Translations under genes and position numbers: made by a program
In this document: positions 45,226 through 59,100 of the stretch, in pieces
Position numbering within the stretch: the stretch's first letter is position 1
Layout: each line of letters starts with the position of its first letter
DNA from: Brachionus manjavacas
Lineage: Eukaryota; Rotifera; Eurotatoria; Ploima; Brachionidae
Reading direction: 5' to 3'
NCBI GenBank assembly: GCA_019054805.1
Contig: JAHQIY010000012.1
Location: forward strand, 2,356,001 to 2,420,000
DNA: 64,000 nucleotides
The notes under the pieces: generated by a model
What the model was told of the DNA's origin: nothing
Seen by the model: only the letters and a program-made list of their open reading frames with translations
The model's database searches: none

Positions 45226-46235
45226 TAGAGAATTTGATTCTTTTGCCCTTAAAAAATATATTTTGTTTTTATTCTTAATTTTTTGTTCTATTTAGATAAT
45301 TAGTACTATATATTTCTTAAATAAAGTAATGAATAAAAAATTTTGTTCCAAATTCAGTATTTTAGTTTTTTTTTTGCATAAAATAAACCCAGGTAATAAT
45401 TATATGCCTTTATCAATATATTGTGGATAAAAAAAATTAATAATTTGATATATAGATAATTCTTTTAGGTCCTTTTTTAAGGAATTTGATTAATAACCGA
45501 AGGAGACTAATCTAAATGCACCAAAAAAATTCTGAGCTTTTTTCCATTTGGGAACTAAAATTAAAAAGAAAAAAAACCAAACTTTTCAAAAAAATTTTAG
45601 CTATCATCCATAAAAAATATTCGAGAAAAAATGTAAGACCCAAGTGCCTAAATTTTTAGCTGAAAAGATCTTTTCCTGTTTTCGAGATTAAAACAAAAGA
45701 AAAAAAATTAATTAAGGATTATTTATTTGATAAAAAAAATGATTAATACGAAATTTTTAACCGAAAACAATCTTAAATATTTTAGATATGATAGAACAAA
45801 AATCAAATTATTTAGATTCTAAATCAAGAGCTAAAATTCTTTTCAGTAAAATTCATGAAAGTGTAGACCAGGATCCAAAATCTGCTCAGATAGTTGGTCA
45901 ACAAATGGTAAAATTTAAAGTCTAAAGGACATTGAACACACAACAGTGAATCATAGTCTTCACATTTTATAACACCAAAAAAGTAGAATTTTTTTTTTAT
46001 TTTTTTAAAAAAGTCACTTAATTTGACTTAAAAATTTTGACTGAAGTTGAGAATAATTTTACTCTAAGATAGAAAGCTTTAAAATAGATTGAATTTTTTT
46101 TGAATTTATGATAATCTAGTGAAATGATTTTTTAAAATTAACTTAAAATTAGATCTAAATTATTAAGATTTAGAATCAAACATTTTAATTATTTAGGAAA
46201 ATTTAAAGATTTGATACCTCTTTTTTGTGATGCTA
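45226..46235. other. Spacer with one possible exon
   Basis: Bases 45788-45907, between ATTTTAG and a GTAAAA donor-like sequence, encode MIEQKSNYLDSKSRAKILFS and SVDQDPKSAQIVGQQM on the plus strand. It might be an internal exon of an unassembled gene. The rest is AT-rich. Confidence 0.3.
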
Positions 46236-46580
46236 TCAATTAAATACAATTAAAAAACAATTACAGTAGAAATCTTCTGGGATTAGATCGGGACGTCGAC
46301 TGGTTGACAAAATGATCACACTTTGAACAAATATTCTTATTAAATCATCTAAAGTGATCATGTCGTTTCCGCCTTCAGTTTGCTCCAATAGACCTTTGCT
46401 TGTGTCCAGAAAAAGGTCTTGGTATGCTTGTTGTTCGGGCTCGCCGAAAAAAAGAACGTTCAGAGCGTTCAGGACTAGTTTTCTGCCATTCTCGGCCTCG
46501 TTTGTTCCAGAATTTTCACCATCAGAATTGGCTGATGCCCAGCTAATCAGCAAAAATATACAAATAAGGTCTAACTTCAT
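46236..46580 (-). CDS. Putative secreted peptide precursor
   Basis: 114 residues beginning MKLDLICIFLLISWASA, a classic signal peptide with predicted cleavage after ASA. The mature part is acidic (NSDGENSGTNEAENGRK) and then amphipathic (LNALNVLFFGEPEQQAY, MITLDDLIRIFVQSVIIL). GRK and SRR are possible dibasic processing sites, so a neuropeptide or small secreted factor is possible. The last residues (NCFLIVFN) may be intronic read-through, because TCTACT is followed by GTAATT, a plausible donor. GC content is well above the flanks. Family not recognised. Confidence 0.6.
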   Translation of the reverse strand: MKLDLICIFLLISWASANSDGENSGTNEAENGRKLVLNALNVLFFGEPEQQAYQDLFLDTSKGLLEQTEGGNDMITLDDLIRIFVQSVIILSTSRRPDLIPEDFYCNCFLIVFN

Positions 46581-47101
46581 CGTGGTATTGTATTGAATAT
46601 ATTCAGTTTTAAGAGTTGTTTTATTTAAAATCGTAAGTTAAATTTTTGAGTGACATTTGGTTTTTCTTCCAAGGTAAAACTTTAGATAAAATTTTTTTCA
46701 AAGTATGAAATGATTTCCACGTAACACTTTTATACAAATCAGTTTGGTAATAATTTATTTTTTCAATGCAATCTAGCTTTTTTAAAGAATTTAAATTACA
46801 AAATATTGATATAATGTTAAAACAAGTTTTATTTTAGTGATCAAAAAATTTCATATCTGAAGTGTAAATTTAAAATTATTTTACCGTGATTTTCTTTTTT
46901 TTAGCAAAGAATATTACAGGGGTCTTAATGCGAGAGAAAAATGTTTTATTTTTTTTTTTTTTTTTATTTTGATTTAAAAATGATTAAAAAAAACAGCAAT
47001 ATAAAAATGGCATTTTATTAAAATTTTCGAAAATAAAGTATCTTAAATAAACTATTCACAGCTGATATTAAAAGTTGGAAAAACAAACTTCAAATCAATG
47101 T
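46581..47101. other. Spacer
   Basis: Presumed promoter of the secreted peptide gene on its left, and 3' flank of the large gene on its right. No specific motif. Confidence 0.3.
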
Positions 47102-50100
47102 TTAACACTTGATAATTTGAATTTTTTTACTAGTCAGATTAAAGCATTTAGTCGAGCTGTCAGGTCTCAGGCCGCGATAAAGTAAATGATCCTTGGAAGG
47201 TGGAGACGTGAGAACAGGCATCTTTGGATTCCTTAAATTAAAAAATTTTCAATTAAAAAGTAAAATTTGAAATTTATTTGATTTTAGTTTTGGTTCAATT
47301 TCGAAAAATAAATTAAATCAAACATAGAATATTTAGTTTTACAATTTTCTTTTTTTTTTTAAATTGAGAAAATTATAGATGAAAATTAAAAAATTTATAA
47401 CATTTAAGAATATTCAGTATATTAGATTATTTTTTTACTTTAAATTATTAAAAAGTCTTTTCAAAAAATTTTCAATATAAATCCAAAAAAATGCGACTCG
47501 AAATTTTTAAAATTACAATATAGGTGAACGGCTATAATAGAGCTGAAAAATAAATTCCATTTTTGAAAAAAAAATTTTATACTTAATAATATGTTTTTAT
47601 GTAGAAATTAAATTTCTTCAAGATAAAATTAATAAAAATTTATCCCAGGAGATCATAGATTTTGATTTATTTGTTCAGAATTGACATAGTACCTGAGTAG
47701 GGTAAATTAAAAAAAAATTTGTTTAAAGATTTGGTATATAAAGGACTTGGTAAAAACAGGAATCCCAAAATTAATTGTATTAATTAATTAATACTCATAA
47801 TATTGATTTTAAAGTCTAACATGAAATGGACTTAACAAGGAAATGCATCAGCTGCCAAAGCAAACAGAATCGAATCGGCTTTTTGAGCTGAGTGAGAGAT
47901 TTGTTGGGACAGGACTGAGTCATTCTATTCCATTGATTGTCAGACAAGTGGATGAATACAAACAAGGTTTCGAATCAAGATATATTGAATTGCGTAATTG
48001 GTACCTTGATATTTCCTCTTTTTTCCTGAAGCCTCAACTATGTTAACAAGTTTCACATGTAGCACCCCATTTTAATATATGTCTTTTAACTTTCTTTAAA
48101 TTTTATATTAGCTTATTTTACTTTAATTTGATTTATTATTTTTATTTATTTTTTTATATAATTTATTCTGAAGAAGCATTAGCTCGGTACAGAAAACAAA
48201 TAAATAAATAAAAAAAGCCAAAAAAATTGAAAATTTAAATCTCACATTTTAATTAAAATTTTCTCTTGAGCCAAAACTACACACTTAACTTTTTGTCTTA
48301 TTCTAATTAAACTTGAAAAAATTTATTTTTATTATCTTTATTAATTGATAAAAACTTGGCAAATTAAAGTGCAACCAAAAAAAAATATGACTAGAAAAAA
48401 GAGCCAACTTACGTATTTACTCTATTTGATTTTCGATTCAAAAGCATTTGAATGCGACTATAGTTGGCGTTGGGGAAACAATTCTGGGCAGTTCTTTCTC
48501 CAAAATCATTCCTGGCCATGTAGGCACTATAGCTTCTTTTGTTCAAATTGGAGCTCAAGGTCGAATACGCTCTGTGGGGCACATTCAACCAGCTTGAGCA
48601 GTCCTGCAGCTTGATCAATTTTTTTTGTCTTAAGGCCTGATTTTGAGCATAACTCTGATATGTGGTATTATAGTAATTGTTCACATGCAGCTTATTCGGA
48701 ATACTTTCCAGACTCAAATTGTTCACTGTCGGCTGAACAAGAGTGATGGTGGAAGTGGTCGGGCCTTTTAGAAAGTTGGGCGAGCCAGACCGAGAGCTTG
48801 TTTGATAGGAAAGCAAGTTGGTTTTCTCCAAATTAATGTCTATGTTTGAATAGTGTTTGTTTTTGTTACAGTCACAGTTCTGGTAGGCATCGTCTTCGTG
48901 CACATGTTCACTTCGGTTCAATTTGCTGAGCAATTCCATTGAGTTCACTGAACCGTTGTGCAGACGGCTTTCCTGGGCCACTGGTTCAATTATTACCTTC
49001 ATTTCGTTGTTCTCTTGCTCCTCGTCACTATCTTTGTCTGCTTGCTTTGCCTCCGAACCAATTGTGGAGTTTTCGTTTCGTTCAGTGCTCAGAAAGTGGT
49101 ATGCTTCGTCATCATTCCATTTTTCGACAAACTCTGAGCTTTTGGCCTGCTTGCTTTTGGACAGAGAGCGTCTGGGAGCAGCCGCTGACGGCCTACAGTT
49201 GGACAAAGTGCGTCCCAGAGGAATAGAGCTTAGCTTGTTGCCAGGAAAGTTTCTAGAGGCTAATGGTGAAGAGGAATAGTTAAGTGTGGGCTGAATTTGT
49301 GGAAGAGATTTGGTGGTTTTGGCTGATAGCTGTCCATTGCTCGAGTTGTCGAAGTCAAGCATAAAATGGACCATTTTGTTCGGTCGACCAGCGTTCGACG
49401 AAGACTCCGAGCCAGTGTCGGCTTTTTGCTCATTTCTGTCCAGCAAGTTTACAGTCAGTATTCTGCGGTGGCTATCTATGATTGTTGACTTAAAGTTGGT
49501 CAAGTCTGGATCAAAGTTATGGTTTTCGAGGTGGTTAAGAATGTTAAAGTTTAAAGAACTGTTCAAGCGTGATGTCAGAGGTTCGTTATCGAATTTTATC
49601 AGAAAGTCTCTGACGTCGGCCTCAAGTTCAATAAAATTTCTTTAAGAATTCAAAATTAGATAATTTTTTTACTTAGAAAAAAAAAATTAATTTTACATGT
49701 CTCCCGAGCTTTCTCTCGGCCGCCAAACGTTCTTTGTTAAGTCCCATTCGAAAAGTTTACAGTCAATGCACAGGCTGTTTTCTCTCGGATTCAAAAATTC
49801 GCCCAATTCATTCAATATAACTTTTAATTAGTTTAATTAATATTTTTTGTCTTTGAAAAAATATAAATTTTTGTTTTAATTATTTATTTATAAATCTGTA
49901 TTGAGCCTAAACTCTTCTGGAATTTTTATTTAACCTTATAAAAAAAGATTTTTAAGAAAATTTTTAACTTTGACTTTGGAGAACTTCTTTAAAAAAAGTT
50001 TTTTTTCGGATTAATTTAGCAAACCTTAATAGATGTGTATTTTGAATTTTCAAGGCAAATTGAATTTTCTTTTAGTATTCTTTAGTAAAAACCCTCAAAC

Positions 50101-53100
50101 ACCTTGTAAATACTGAAAGAGAATATAAGTCAGAGCATTGAAGACGAGACCAGTCATTTAAAATCACATGAAATTTAAAAAAAACACGCGTTTTTTTAGG
50201 GTGAGGTTGAATGTCAAGCTAAAATCTGGTAAAGTCAAGCTTAAATCTGTTAAAGTCAAGCAAATTTTTTTTTTATCAGTCTCACCGAGAAAGTCAAGCC
50301 AAAAATATCTAAACTGGGAAAATCAAGCTTAAATTATTTTTTTCTGTTAAAGTCAAGCCAAAAAAAGTGGAAAGAAAGCAAATGAGTTTAAAGTCAAGCT
50401 TTTTAAATTTTTTTTCAATCAAAAGAATTTTTCTTTAAAATAAAGAAATCATTTATAAACCGAGTGAATCATGTTTTTTTGAATGATTTTCTAAAATTTT
50501 AGCTTATAAAATTTTTGTGTTTTTGCATGCTTTTTAACATGTTTTCTAACATGATTTGTTTAAAAAAATCGAGCTTTTAATCAAAATTAAAATTTTAATA
50601 CTTATAATTTAAAATGCCAAAAAAAAATATTTGGAAGTTGGTTGAAAAATTTGAAAATGAATCAACTGTTACTAAGTATTTTGAAGAGTTACCAACAACC
50701 CGTATGCTCAATCGTAAGCGTGTGAATTGTTCAATATGTAAGGTATCAACTATGTTTCGAACTTATCGAAAGTGTACATCTAAACAATGCTCTCAAAAAT
50801 ATGATGTCCAATATCGTATTTATAATTGTTATAATACCAAAACAATCAATATTTATTCTTGTGGTTCTCATTTAATTCCCGAATTAAATGATTCAAATGA
50901 AGATGAGATTTTACGTAAAGGCATTAGTTTTGATTGTAAAGAAAGGATTGAAAAAATTATATACGAGAAAAATATTGTCAAACCAGAAAAAATACATATA
51001 GATTTGATCCTAAATCAAGAAGAATACATGCTCAATTCTATTCCTAGTTTGTTGAAAATTCAAAATTTTGTCAAGTATAGAAGGATCAAACTTGGTGATG
51101 TTAATAGTATGGTTGGAGTTGTTGAATTCATCAAAAATTTGAATGTTGATTCAATGGATGATTTAATTATTTTTGGTGTTCCTATTAAAAATGGTTCATA
51201 TTTTCTTGGTAGCGGTTCGGATGATGATCATTTCCAAATGGGGTGCACATCGGAGAAGTTGATTAGGAGGCTAAAAGAAGCTGAAGTTTTTCATGTTGAT
51301 GCCACATACAAAATAATCAAATACTCATATCCGCTAATTGTTTTTGGCTTTACCAATATTTCAAGAAAATTTCACCCAGTTTGCTATATGATAACATCAC
51401 ATGAATGCGAAGACTATCTCCATTTTTTCAAATCTTTAAATGAAATAGCGTTGAGTTTGGGCATTTGTTTCAATCCGAGTTTAATTGTTCATGATGGAAC
51501 GTATGTTATAAGAAATTCAATAAAAGCTTTGTATCCTAATTGTTTGTCAATAATGTGTTTTTTCCATTTAATGCAAAATGTTAAAAAACAAACAACGAAA
51601 ATCCAAGAAGAGAGTCGCAAAGAGATTTACAAAGATGTTTACAAAATGAGAGATACAAAGAGCTTACAAGATTTTCAGTCTACAAAGACCAAAATATTGT
51701 CCAAATGGAAAAAAAAAGGGTTCAGCGATTTAGCAGAGTATTTTTCAAAACAGTGGATATGTAGTGAATTTAAAAATTGGCAATTGTTCTTGACAAGACC
51801 TGGCTTGGCAATGAGCAACTCACCGATAGAAAGTTATAATAGAGTCATTAAAGATTATTTTACTAATAGAGTTAAATTTAATATGTTGCCGGTGATTGAA
51901 ATCTTTGTGAATGTGGTAAAATTTGAATCTAAAAGCTGCAAACAACCAAAAGAAATTCCAAAACTTAAACAAAAAGACGTAAGCTATTCCAAAGTGGTTT
52001 TGAAAAGCAAAAAGTTTGAGAAGGTGAGCAATACAAATGGACTAGCAGTTTTTAAGTATCGTCACAAAAACAATAACATTGATTATATTGAATTCAGTGA
52101 TCCAGAATGCAATTGTTTAGAATGCAATACCTGCAGTTGTGTCAAGTATTTAGACATTGGGACTTGTCCTCATTTAATAGCAGCTTTAATTTGTTTAAAA
52201 AAAATATCCAGGTTTAAAACTAAAAGATGACGAATTTGTAAATAAATCAAATAAAAAAGTAGGGAGATAAAGTTTGGAAAAATTTTGTTTAACAAAAGAT
52301 AATTAGGTCGTTTTATAAAAATAGTTTTTGTTGTTAATTAAATGTCTTTTAAATAATTAAAAACAATTTATCCGTTAAAATATGTAATATGTACAAAAAT
52401 AAATTTTTTTAAAAAAAGCTTGACTTTAATCTCATTTGCTTGCTTTCCACTTTTTTTGGCTTGACTTTAACAGAAAAAAATAATTTAAGCTTGATTTTCC
52501 CAGTTTAGATATTTTTGGCTTGACTTTCTCGGTGAGACTGATAAAAAAAAAATTTGCTTGACTTTAACAGATTTAAGCTTGACTTTACCAGATTTTAGCT
52601 TGACATTTCCCTTTACTCGTTTTTTTACATAACTATGAGGGGCATTTAATTATTACCTGTTTTGTTTTTAAACTAAAATACTGAATTAAAAAAAAAAAAT
52701 TATTAATCACTTTTTTTTGAAAAATATAACACTAATTATCTAAGAAGAAAAAAAATAAAATAATCACATTTTTTAAGGACAAAAAAACTATTTAATTTTT
52801 TTTGTGTTTTTCGATCGGGCTGGACATTTCGATTTTACAATCTAGATATTTCCCTCAAATTTTGGACGAAGGCATTTTTTAGCATCCTCCAAAGAGTGAG
52901 AACTACAAAAAGGAAAATAACTTACCTTACCTTTTCTTCTAGTTTTTCCCTTAGAATTAGGTTAAAAAATCCTGATCTTGAGATATGTTATTAGGGATTT
53001 CTTCAATTACAGAAATTTTTTTAAGTGAATTTAGAGATTATTTATTTATTTGTTTTCTGTACCGTGCTAGAGCTCTTTCAGAATAAATTAAAAAAAAAAT

Positions 53101-56100
53101 CGAAATAAAATCAATAAAATAAGATCGAATCTTATTAATGTAAAATAAAAAGAGTTAATTTGATAAACAAAACAAGAAAGATAAAATAATTTTCAAAGCA
53201 GTAATCTTTATTGAACATTGTGTGATTAATTAATAAAAATTTTTGTTTTTTTGATTGTATGAGAGTTTCATTTAAATCAATGTTCTATTAATAATAAAAA
53301 ATAATGACAAATTCAGATGTAATTGACATTAAATACATAAAAAAATAAGGCTTTTATTTTATTGTGTAGCTAAATTATTTTTCAAAATAGATATTTAAAA
53401 ATCACAAAACTTTTATTTTTCAGTAGCTAATTTATTTCCAAAAAGTAGCTAATTTTGTACCGTGAGTAGCTAAAAAAATGATGATACTGACAATGATACT
53501 GAAGAATCGACAAATAGATTAAAGGGTGAGTCAAAAATTTATGATATTTATAAAAACTATGACTCGTTGAATGAATGTTTGGAAGAGCTAGACAATGATC
53601 AAATTGATAATTCATCATGGGGCGCTAAAGAAAAAAGAATGACTGAATCAGGTCAAAAACAATTTTACAAGTGCTCAAATTGTGATAAACGTCTCTTTAT
53701 TCTATATCACAGAACAAGTCTGGAAGTGACTGTTTAGATTCAAGACGTTGAGCATAGTGACGAAGAAACAAATACAAAAATACACGAAAAAACAAATGAA
53801 AAGTTAATTTCTCTTTATTTTGAAGAAAATTTAAAAGCTAAAGCTATCAGCCGTTATTTATGCAAAAACTTAGAAAATGGATTTCAAGAACTTACTGTTA
53901 TTCAAGTAAATAATTTAGTACAAAGACATCGTAAAACAAATGCGCAAATAGATTTTGGCAAAAGTATTGATGCTTTGAAAAATTGGGCTGAAAGTAGAAG
54001 TGAAATACCTGTCGGTGATGACCAAATGTTTGTTATTTCAAAATTTTATTTAAATCCCGAAAGTTTAAACTTTCATTTATTCATGACAACAAAACGATTG
54101 ATATCATTAACTTTGAAAGCCTCACATATCGCTGCTGATTCGACCTTTAAAGTCAATTGGGTCAATTTTCCACATTAGCTACTTGGTAAAAATATAATAG
54201 CTACTTTTTGTATATTTTTTGCTACTTTTCTTTATCTACAATCTTAAAAAAATATTTTAGCTACTCAATAAAATATAAGCCAAAAAATATTATATTTTTA
54301 TTTAGTTCCTAATTCAATATTTTAGTTTTTTAATTATTTTTTTATGTTATTTTAAAATATTTTACACGATTTTGAAGCCATTTTTGAAAAATTTCTATCA
54401 ATATATTTAATTAATTAATTTTAAAAAAAAAAGAAATAGAGATTAGTTAAATAAAAAAATTAAAAGTTCTCGATGTCTCACTTTTTTTGTAATTTTTTTC
54501 ACCAATATTGCTGAATTAAAATTTAAATAAGTGAATTTTCATAAAATGTTTTATTTTTGATTACAATTAAAAAATTCTAAAATTATTTATTTTGAAAGCG
54601 ACCATATATATAACTCGAATATATAGACAAAAGATGATCATAAACTCACAAGTATATGCTCTAAAGACCAAATTTAAAAAAGAAATGCATATTTAAAATA
54701 TTTATTGTCAAGCTCTATTTTTGACATCAAAAATTAAATCTTAAAAGATTTGTCACTTTAATAATGTTTGATAAAAATTTTCTAGAAATTTTGGTCAATT
54801 GATGATTGCAACCCATTGTTTTCTTGCTATCTATTTTTTCTATTTTTTCTCTAAATTTTTTATTTTTTTTAATATTTTCATTTATTTTTTTTATCTGGAA
54901 AAAATTTTTAAAATTCAAAATTAAGTTAGTTGCAAAATAATGTGGCTCTTTGAAATTACTTTGGCAAATTAGTCTTAAATCTCTTTCAAAAGTTTGCGAA
55001 GTATGAAACGTGCCTTAGGGATAACACGGAGAGTGAATCAAAAATAAAATAATTGTCCAATTCAGACTATTAAAATCATTTTATCTAAAAATTTAATAAA
55101 ATCTTGTCCCAAAAAAAATAAATTTTGCCATTATGTTTAAAAAAAGACCGGGAAATTCTGCTGATATTTCAAGAATAAATTTTTTTTAACATGATTACAA
55201 TAAGATTAAATTTTGAAAAAAAAAAATTAAAATTTAGTTATATAATATTATTTTCTACACTGAAAGCTTCCTTAAATCAAAAATCAGTGAACATAAAAGC
55301 TATCATCAGACTTTCTCTTTAATTTATAAAAATTATTAATGATTTTTTTTTGGATTAATTAAATAATCATATAAATCAGAAAATTAATTGACTTGACTTA
55401 ACTTCACTAAATAAAAAGTCATGACTTGACTTAAATTTTTGTGACTTAGACTTAAAACTGTGACTTAAAAACAAGTCTGATTTAAAGTAAAAATTTTAAG
55501 TAATGTTAAAAAATACTTGAAATAATACTTAGAATAATTTTTATCAAAAATTAAAATTGACTTCTACTAAGTAAATCTTCAGTAAAAAAATTATTAGTTA
55601 CTACCTTATGAAAATTTTGAAACAAAAATTTTTACATTCAAGTTTTTAAGATTAACTTTTTTAGATTACACAAAAAATTTTCAATTATAAAAAATGGATA
55701 GGTGTTTAAAAAAATTGAATTCAATAAATTTATTTAAAATGGTCAAATTTTACCTGATGAATCAAATTTTACTTCAGCTACGTAGTCTTTATCCAGCTTG
55801 ACTATTTTTCCAATGCGTTTGCGTCCTATGATCACTAAGTCATCCAAGTCTAGAAAAATCACATTCAATCAAGTCTAAATAATCACTTCTAACGAAATTA
55901 CTTGGTATTCTCTTGAAATCTTCGTTGATTGTGTTGTTTGCATTGTTGACCGGTGACAAAAATCTGGCACTTCTGGGCGCCGATGCAACAGATCGTGTAG
56001 TTGATGCCGATCTGATACTAGAGCGACCAATGTTAACTGTATTTTGTATTTGAGCAGTGGTTCCATGCACATCAAGTGATTCACAGGTAGGTTCTCTTTG

Positions 56101-59100
56101 CACTGACTGGAAAATTTTTTGCGCCTTTACATTCTTGGCTTTGGTCTTCTTATTTATCAATTGTCTTGCATTTAATTTAAGCAAATTGGTAATAAATGAA
56201 CCTAATTCTTCACATATTTGAATTTTTGTTTTCTTTTAGATTAAAAAAATAAATTAAATTTTTTTAAATTTTATTAGAAAATACATTTTGCTGTTTGGCA
56301 TCTTCAAGAAGAGCCTCCACAGCGAGATACATCCGAGAGTCGCCAATGCTCAAGTTAAGTATTTCAATGAGACCCTCACTGTTATTTAAAAAATCGTAAA
56401 ATGATGGCACTATGCAAAATAATTGAATAATTTCGGTCGAGAGCAGAGCTTTGTTGTCTTTGAGCCTTGGGAGAAAAAAATTATTTCACCTTAAAATACA
56501 TTTCATAAAAGTTACGTTTGAGATTTCATTGATTGATCATAATACTCTTGATTAGCAGTGTAGTAATAGTCTTCGTTTTCTTCGTCGATTATATCTTCGA
56601 AAACATTTGATTTATTGTTAACTTCTTGGAAAATTTCATTCATTATATTTCTCAGAGCAACAAATAAACTCTCATAAAATCCGGTTTCCTAAAAAAATAG
56701 TTTAAAAGGATTAAAATTTTTTTTTGTATTTTTTTATATTTTTCAAATTTTGTTACACCTTTTTGAATTTAAACTTTACCAGACTAGGCATGGTAAAACA
56801 GTTCCTAAAATTTTTTTTAAATATTTTGTCAGTATAATTTTTTTATTTAAATCAGTAAAAAATTAAAAAATGATCAGTATTTTAAAAATATTGTCAGCAT
56901 AAAATTCTAAAATAGTCAGCAAAATATTTGTTTTTTGTCGGTAAAAAAATTTCAAATCAGTCAATAAATAAATAATTTTCTGTCAGTTTATATTTGTCAG
57001 TAATTTTAAAAATTTTAATGTAACATGCTTTGCATGCAATGTAGATTTAGAAAATAAAAAAAAAAATTGAAAAAACATTTTCTCAGCCCATTGATAATCG
57101 ATTTTAATATTTAAATGCTGGACACCGACCATCTTCAGAACCCTCTACACCACCTTTGTCCGCCCACATCTAGAATACGCCGCTGTGGCCTGGTCACCAC
57201 ATCTAAGGAGAGACATCACCTCCATAGAGAATGTCCAAAGGAGAACTACCAAATTGGTCAAACAGTTTAAAAACCTTGACTACAGTGAGAGACTGTTGAA
57301 ACTGAATCTGACCTCCCTGGAGGACAGGAGGACTAGAGGTGATCTTATCCAATTCTATAAATGTTACACAGGCACCAACATTGTAAACTGGCACATAGCC
57401 CTGTCTGCCAAAGTCAACGGTGGAACAAGAAGAAGCTCCAACCAGCACAGCTTGTCCGACCACTTCCAGCCAACAGCCAACTGAGAGAGCACTTTTTCAC
57501 TTATAGAGTGACTATGCCATGGAACGCCCTACCCCAAGAGATCGTTCAGTCTATATCCGTCAACCAATTCAAGAACAGACTAGATAAGTACAGACGTAAG
57601 GAGAAACATACCATGGACGAAGTCATGAGGCTCGGTAGAATCGATACGAGGGAATGGTGATCTAACGAAGAACAATCTTCAGTTACGATGAAAACAGAAT
57701 GGGTCATACCACCAGATCGGATTAAAAAAAAAAAAAAAAAAAAAAAGAAAAGAATTTGAGTTACTTTGATTGGAATCTTATGAAGCTTGATTAATCTGGT
57801 TAATTTGCTTGATTGGATCAGTCTAAAAATCAATAATTTTTTTTTTTTATTGTTATTATTACATACCACAGTTACCATAGATGGGATCCTACTGTTTCCC
57901 ATCTTCGCAAGTCTAGCTTGCTAGCTTGTTGTAACTTATATTATTATTATTATTATTATTATTATAAATGTAATAACTGAATTTTGTAAAGTTTATTTGA
58001 GATTTTTAATTTCAAAAGTATTTGTGTTTAGTATTCACAATGAAATTTAATGTTTTTTCTTATTGTTTTTTCAATTTTATTTTAATTTTCTAAATCTACA
58101 TTGCATGTAAAGCTTGTTTCATTAGAATTATTTAAATTAAATCAAAGAGTTATTTTAATATCTTAACTTTTTGAAATGAAATGATATTTTGAATTGATCA
58201 TCAACTTCAAGATGCCCAAATAATTTTAAATAATTTAATATGCCCAGATAATAATAATCCTAAAGTTATTAAGCAAATATATCCCAATTATATCAGAAAT
58301 AAAATACAACATTCCGAGACAGATCTTTTTAAATAATCTTTTTAACTAAAAAAAAATCAAACATAAAATTTAGAGAGGTAAAGGGGTGGCTAGAAAATTA
58401 TTTAATGTCGGAATTTTTTTAGTCTAAAATCAAATTAAATCAAAAATTTTCAAGTTTAGTCGGAAAATTAACTTTTAGTGGGTACATGTAGACCCTAACA
58501 AACTAAACTTAATTTTAGTCACGTGATTTTTTTTAAATAAATTTTTTTCCAGAAATTAAAAATAGTCATGAATAGACAAAGTGATTAAAGTTTTAAAAAG
58601 ACATTTTCCTTTTGTACTTTTTGTACTTTTTCAGAATTTTGATTTATTAGGCCCTGCTCCTTTTTGTTCCTTTTGTTATTAATGGAAATTTTAATCATTA
58701 AATTAAAAATTAAGCAGGCTCCGGGGAGAAGTCCTGGTTTAGCGATTCGAGTATGCTGGAGGAAGGAAAAATATTAGTTAAATTAAAAATTGATATTTAA
58801 AATATTGATTAATTAAATTTTTTTTTGTATCAAAATTACAGAAAGTACAAAAAGGAACAGGGCCTAATTAATTTAAATTATAAAAAAGTACAGAAAAGAT
58901 TTTAATTTTGTAATATTCTCATAGTCTATACTTTTTTTGAATGCAACAAAGTGGCCAAAAAAATCAATTTTTTTTTTCAATTTTTAAAAAATCTTCAAAT
59001 TATTTTGATAGCAAAAAAAATTCAAGTTAATTCAAAAAGCGTTAGAACTTACTATTTTTTGATCGCGGTCAATTTTGATGGCGCTCAGTAAAAGATTAGA

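Noticed and set aside
48923..49279. Plus-strand ORFs opposite the large exon 48413-49639
   Set aside because: Shadows of the Ser-rich coding exon on the minus strand, which has proper splice sites at both ends.
57203..57902. Minus-strand ORFs over the LINE at 57 kb
   Set aside because: Antisense to the LINE frame; the upper one crosses a homopolymer.
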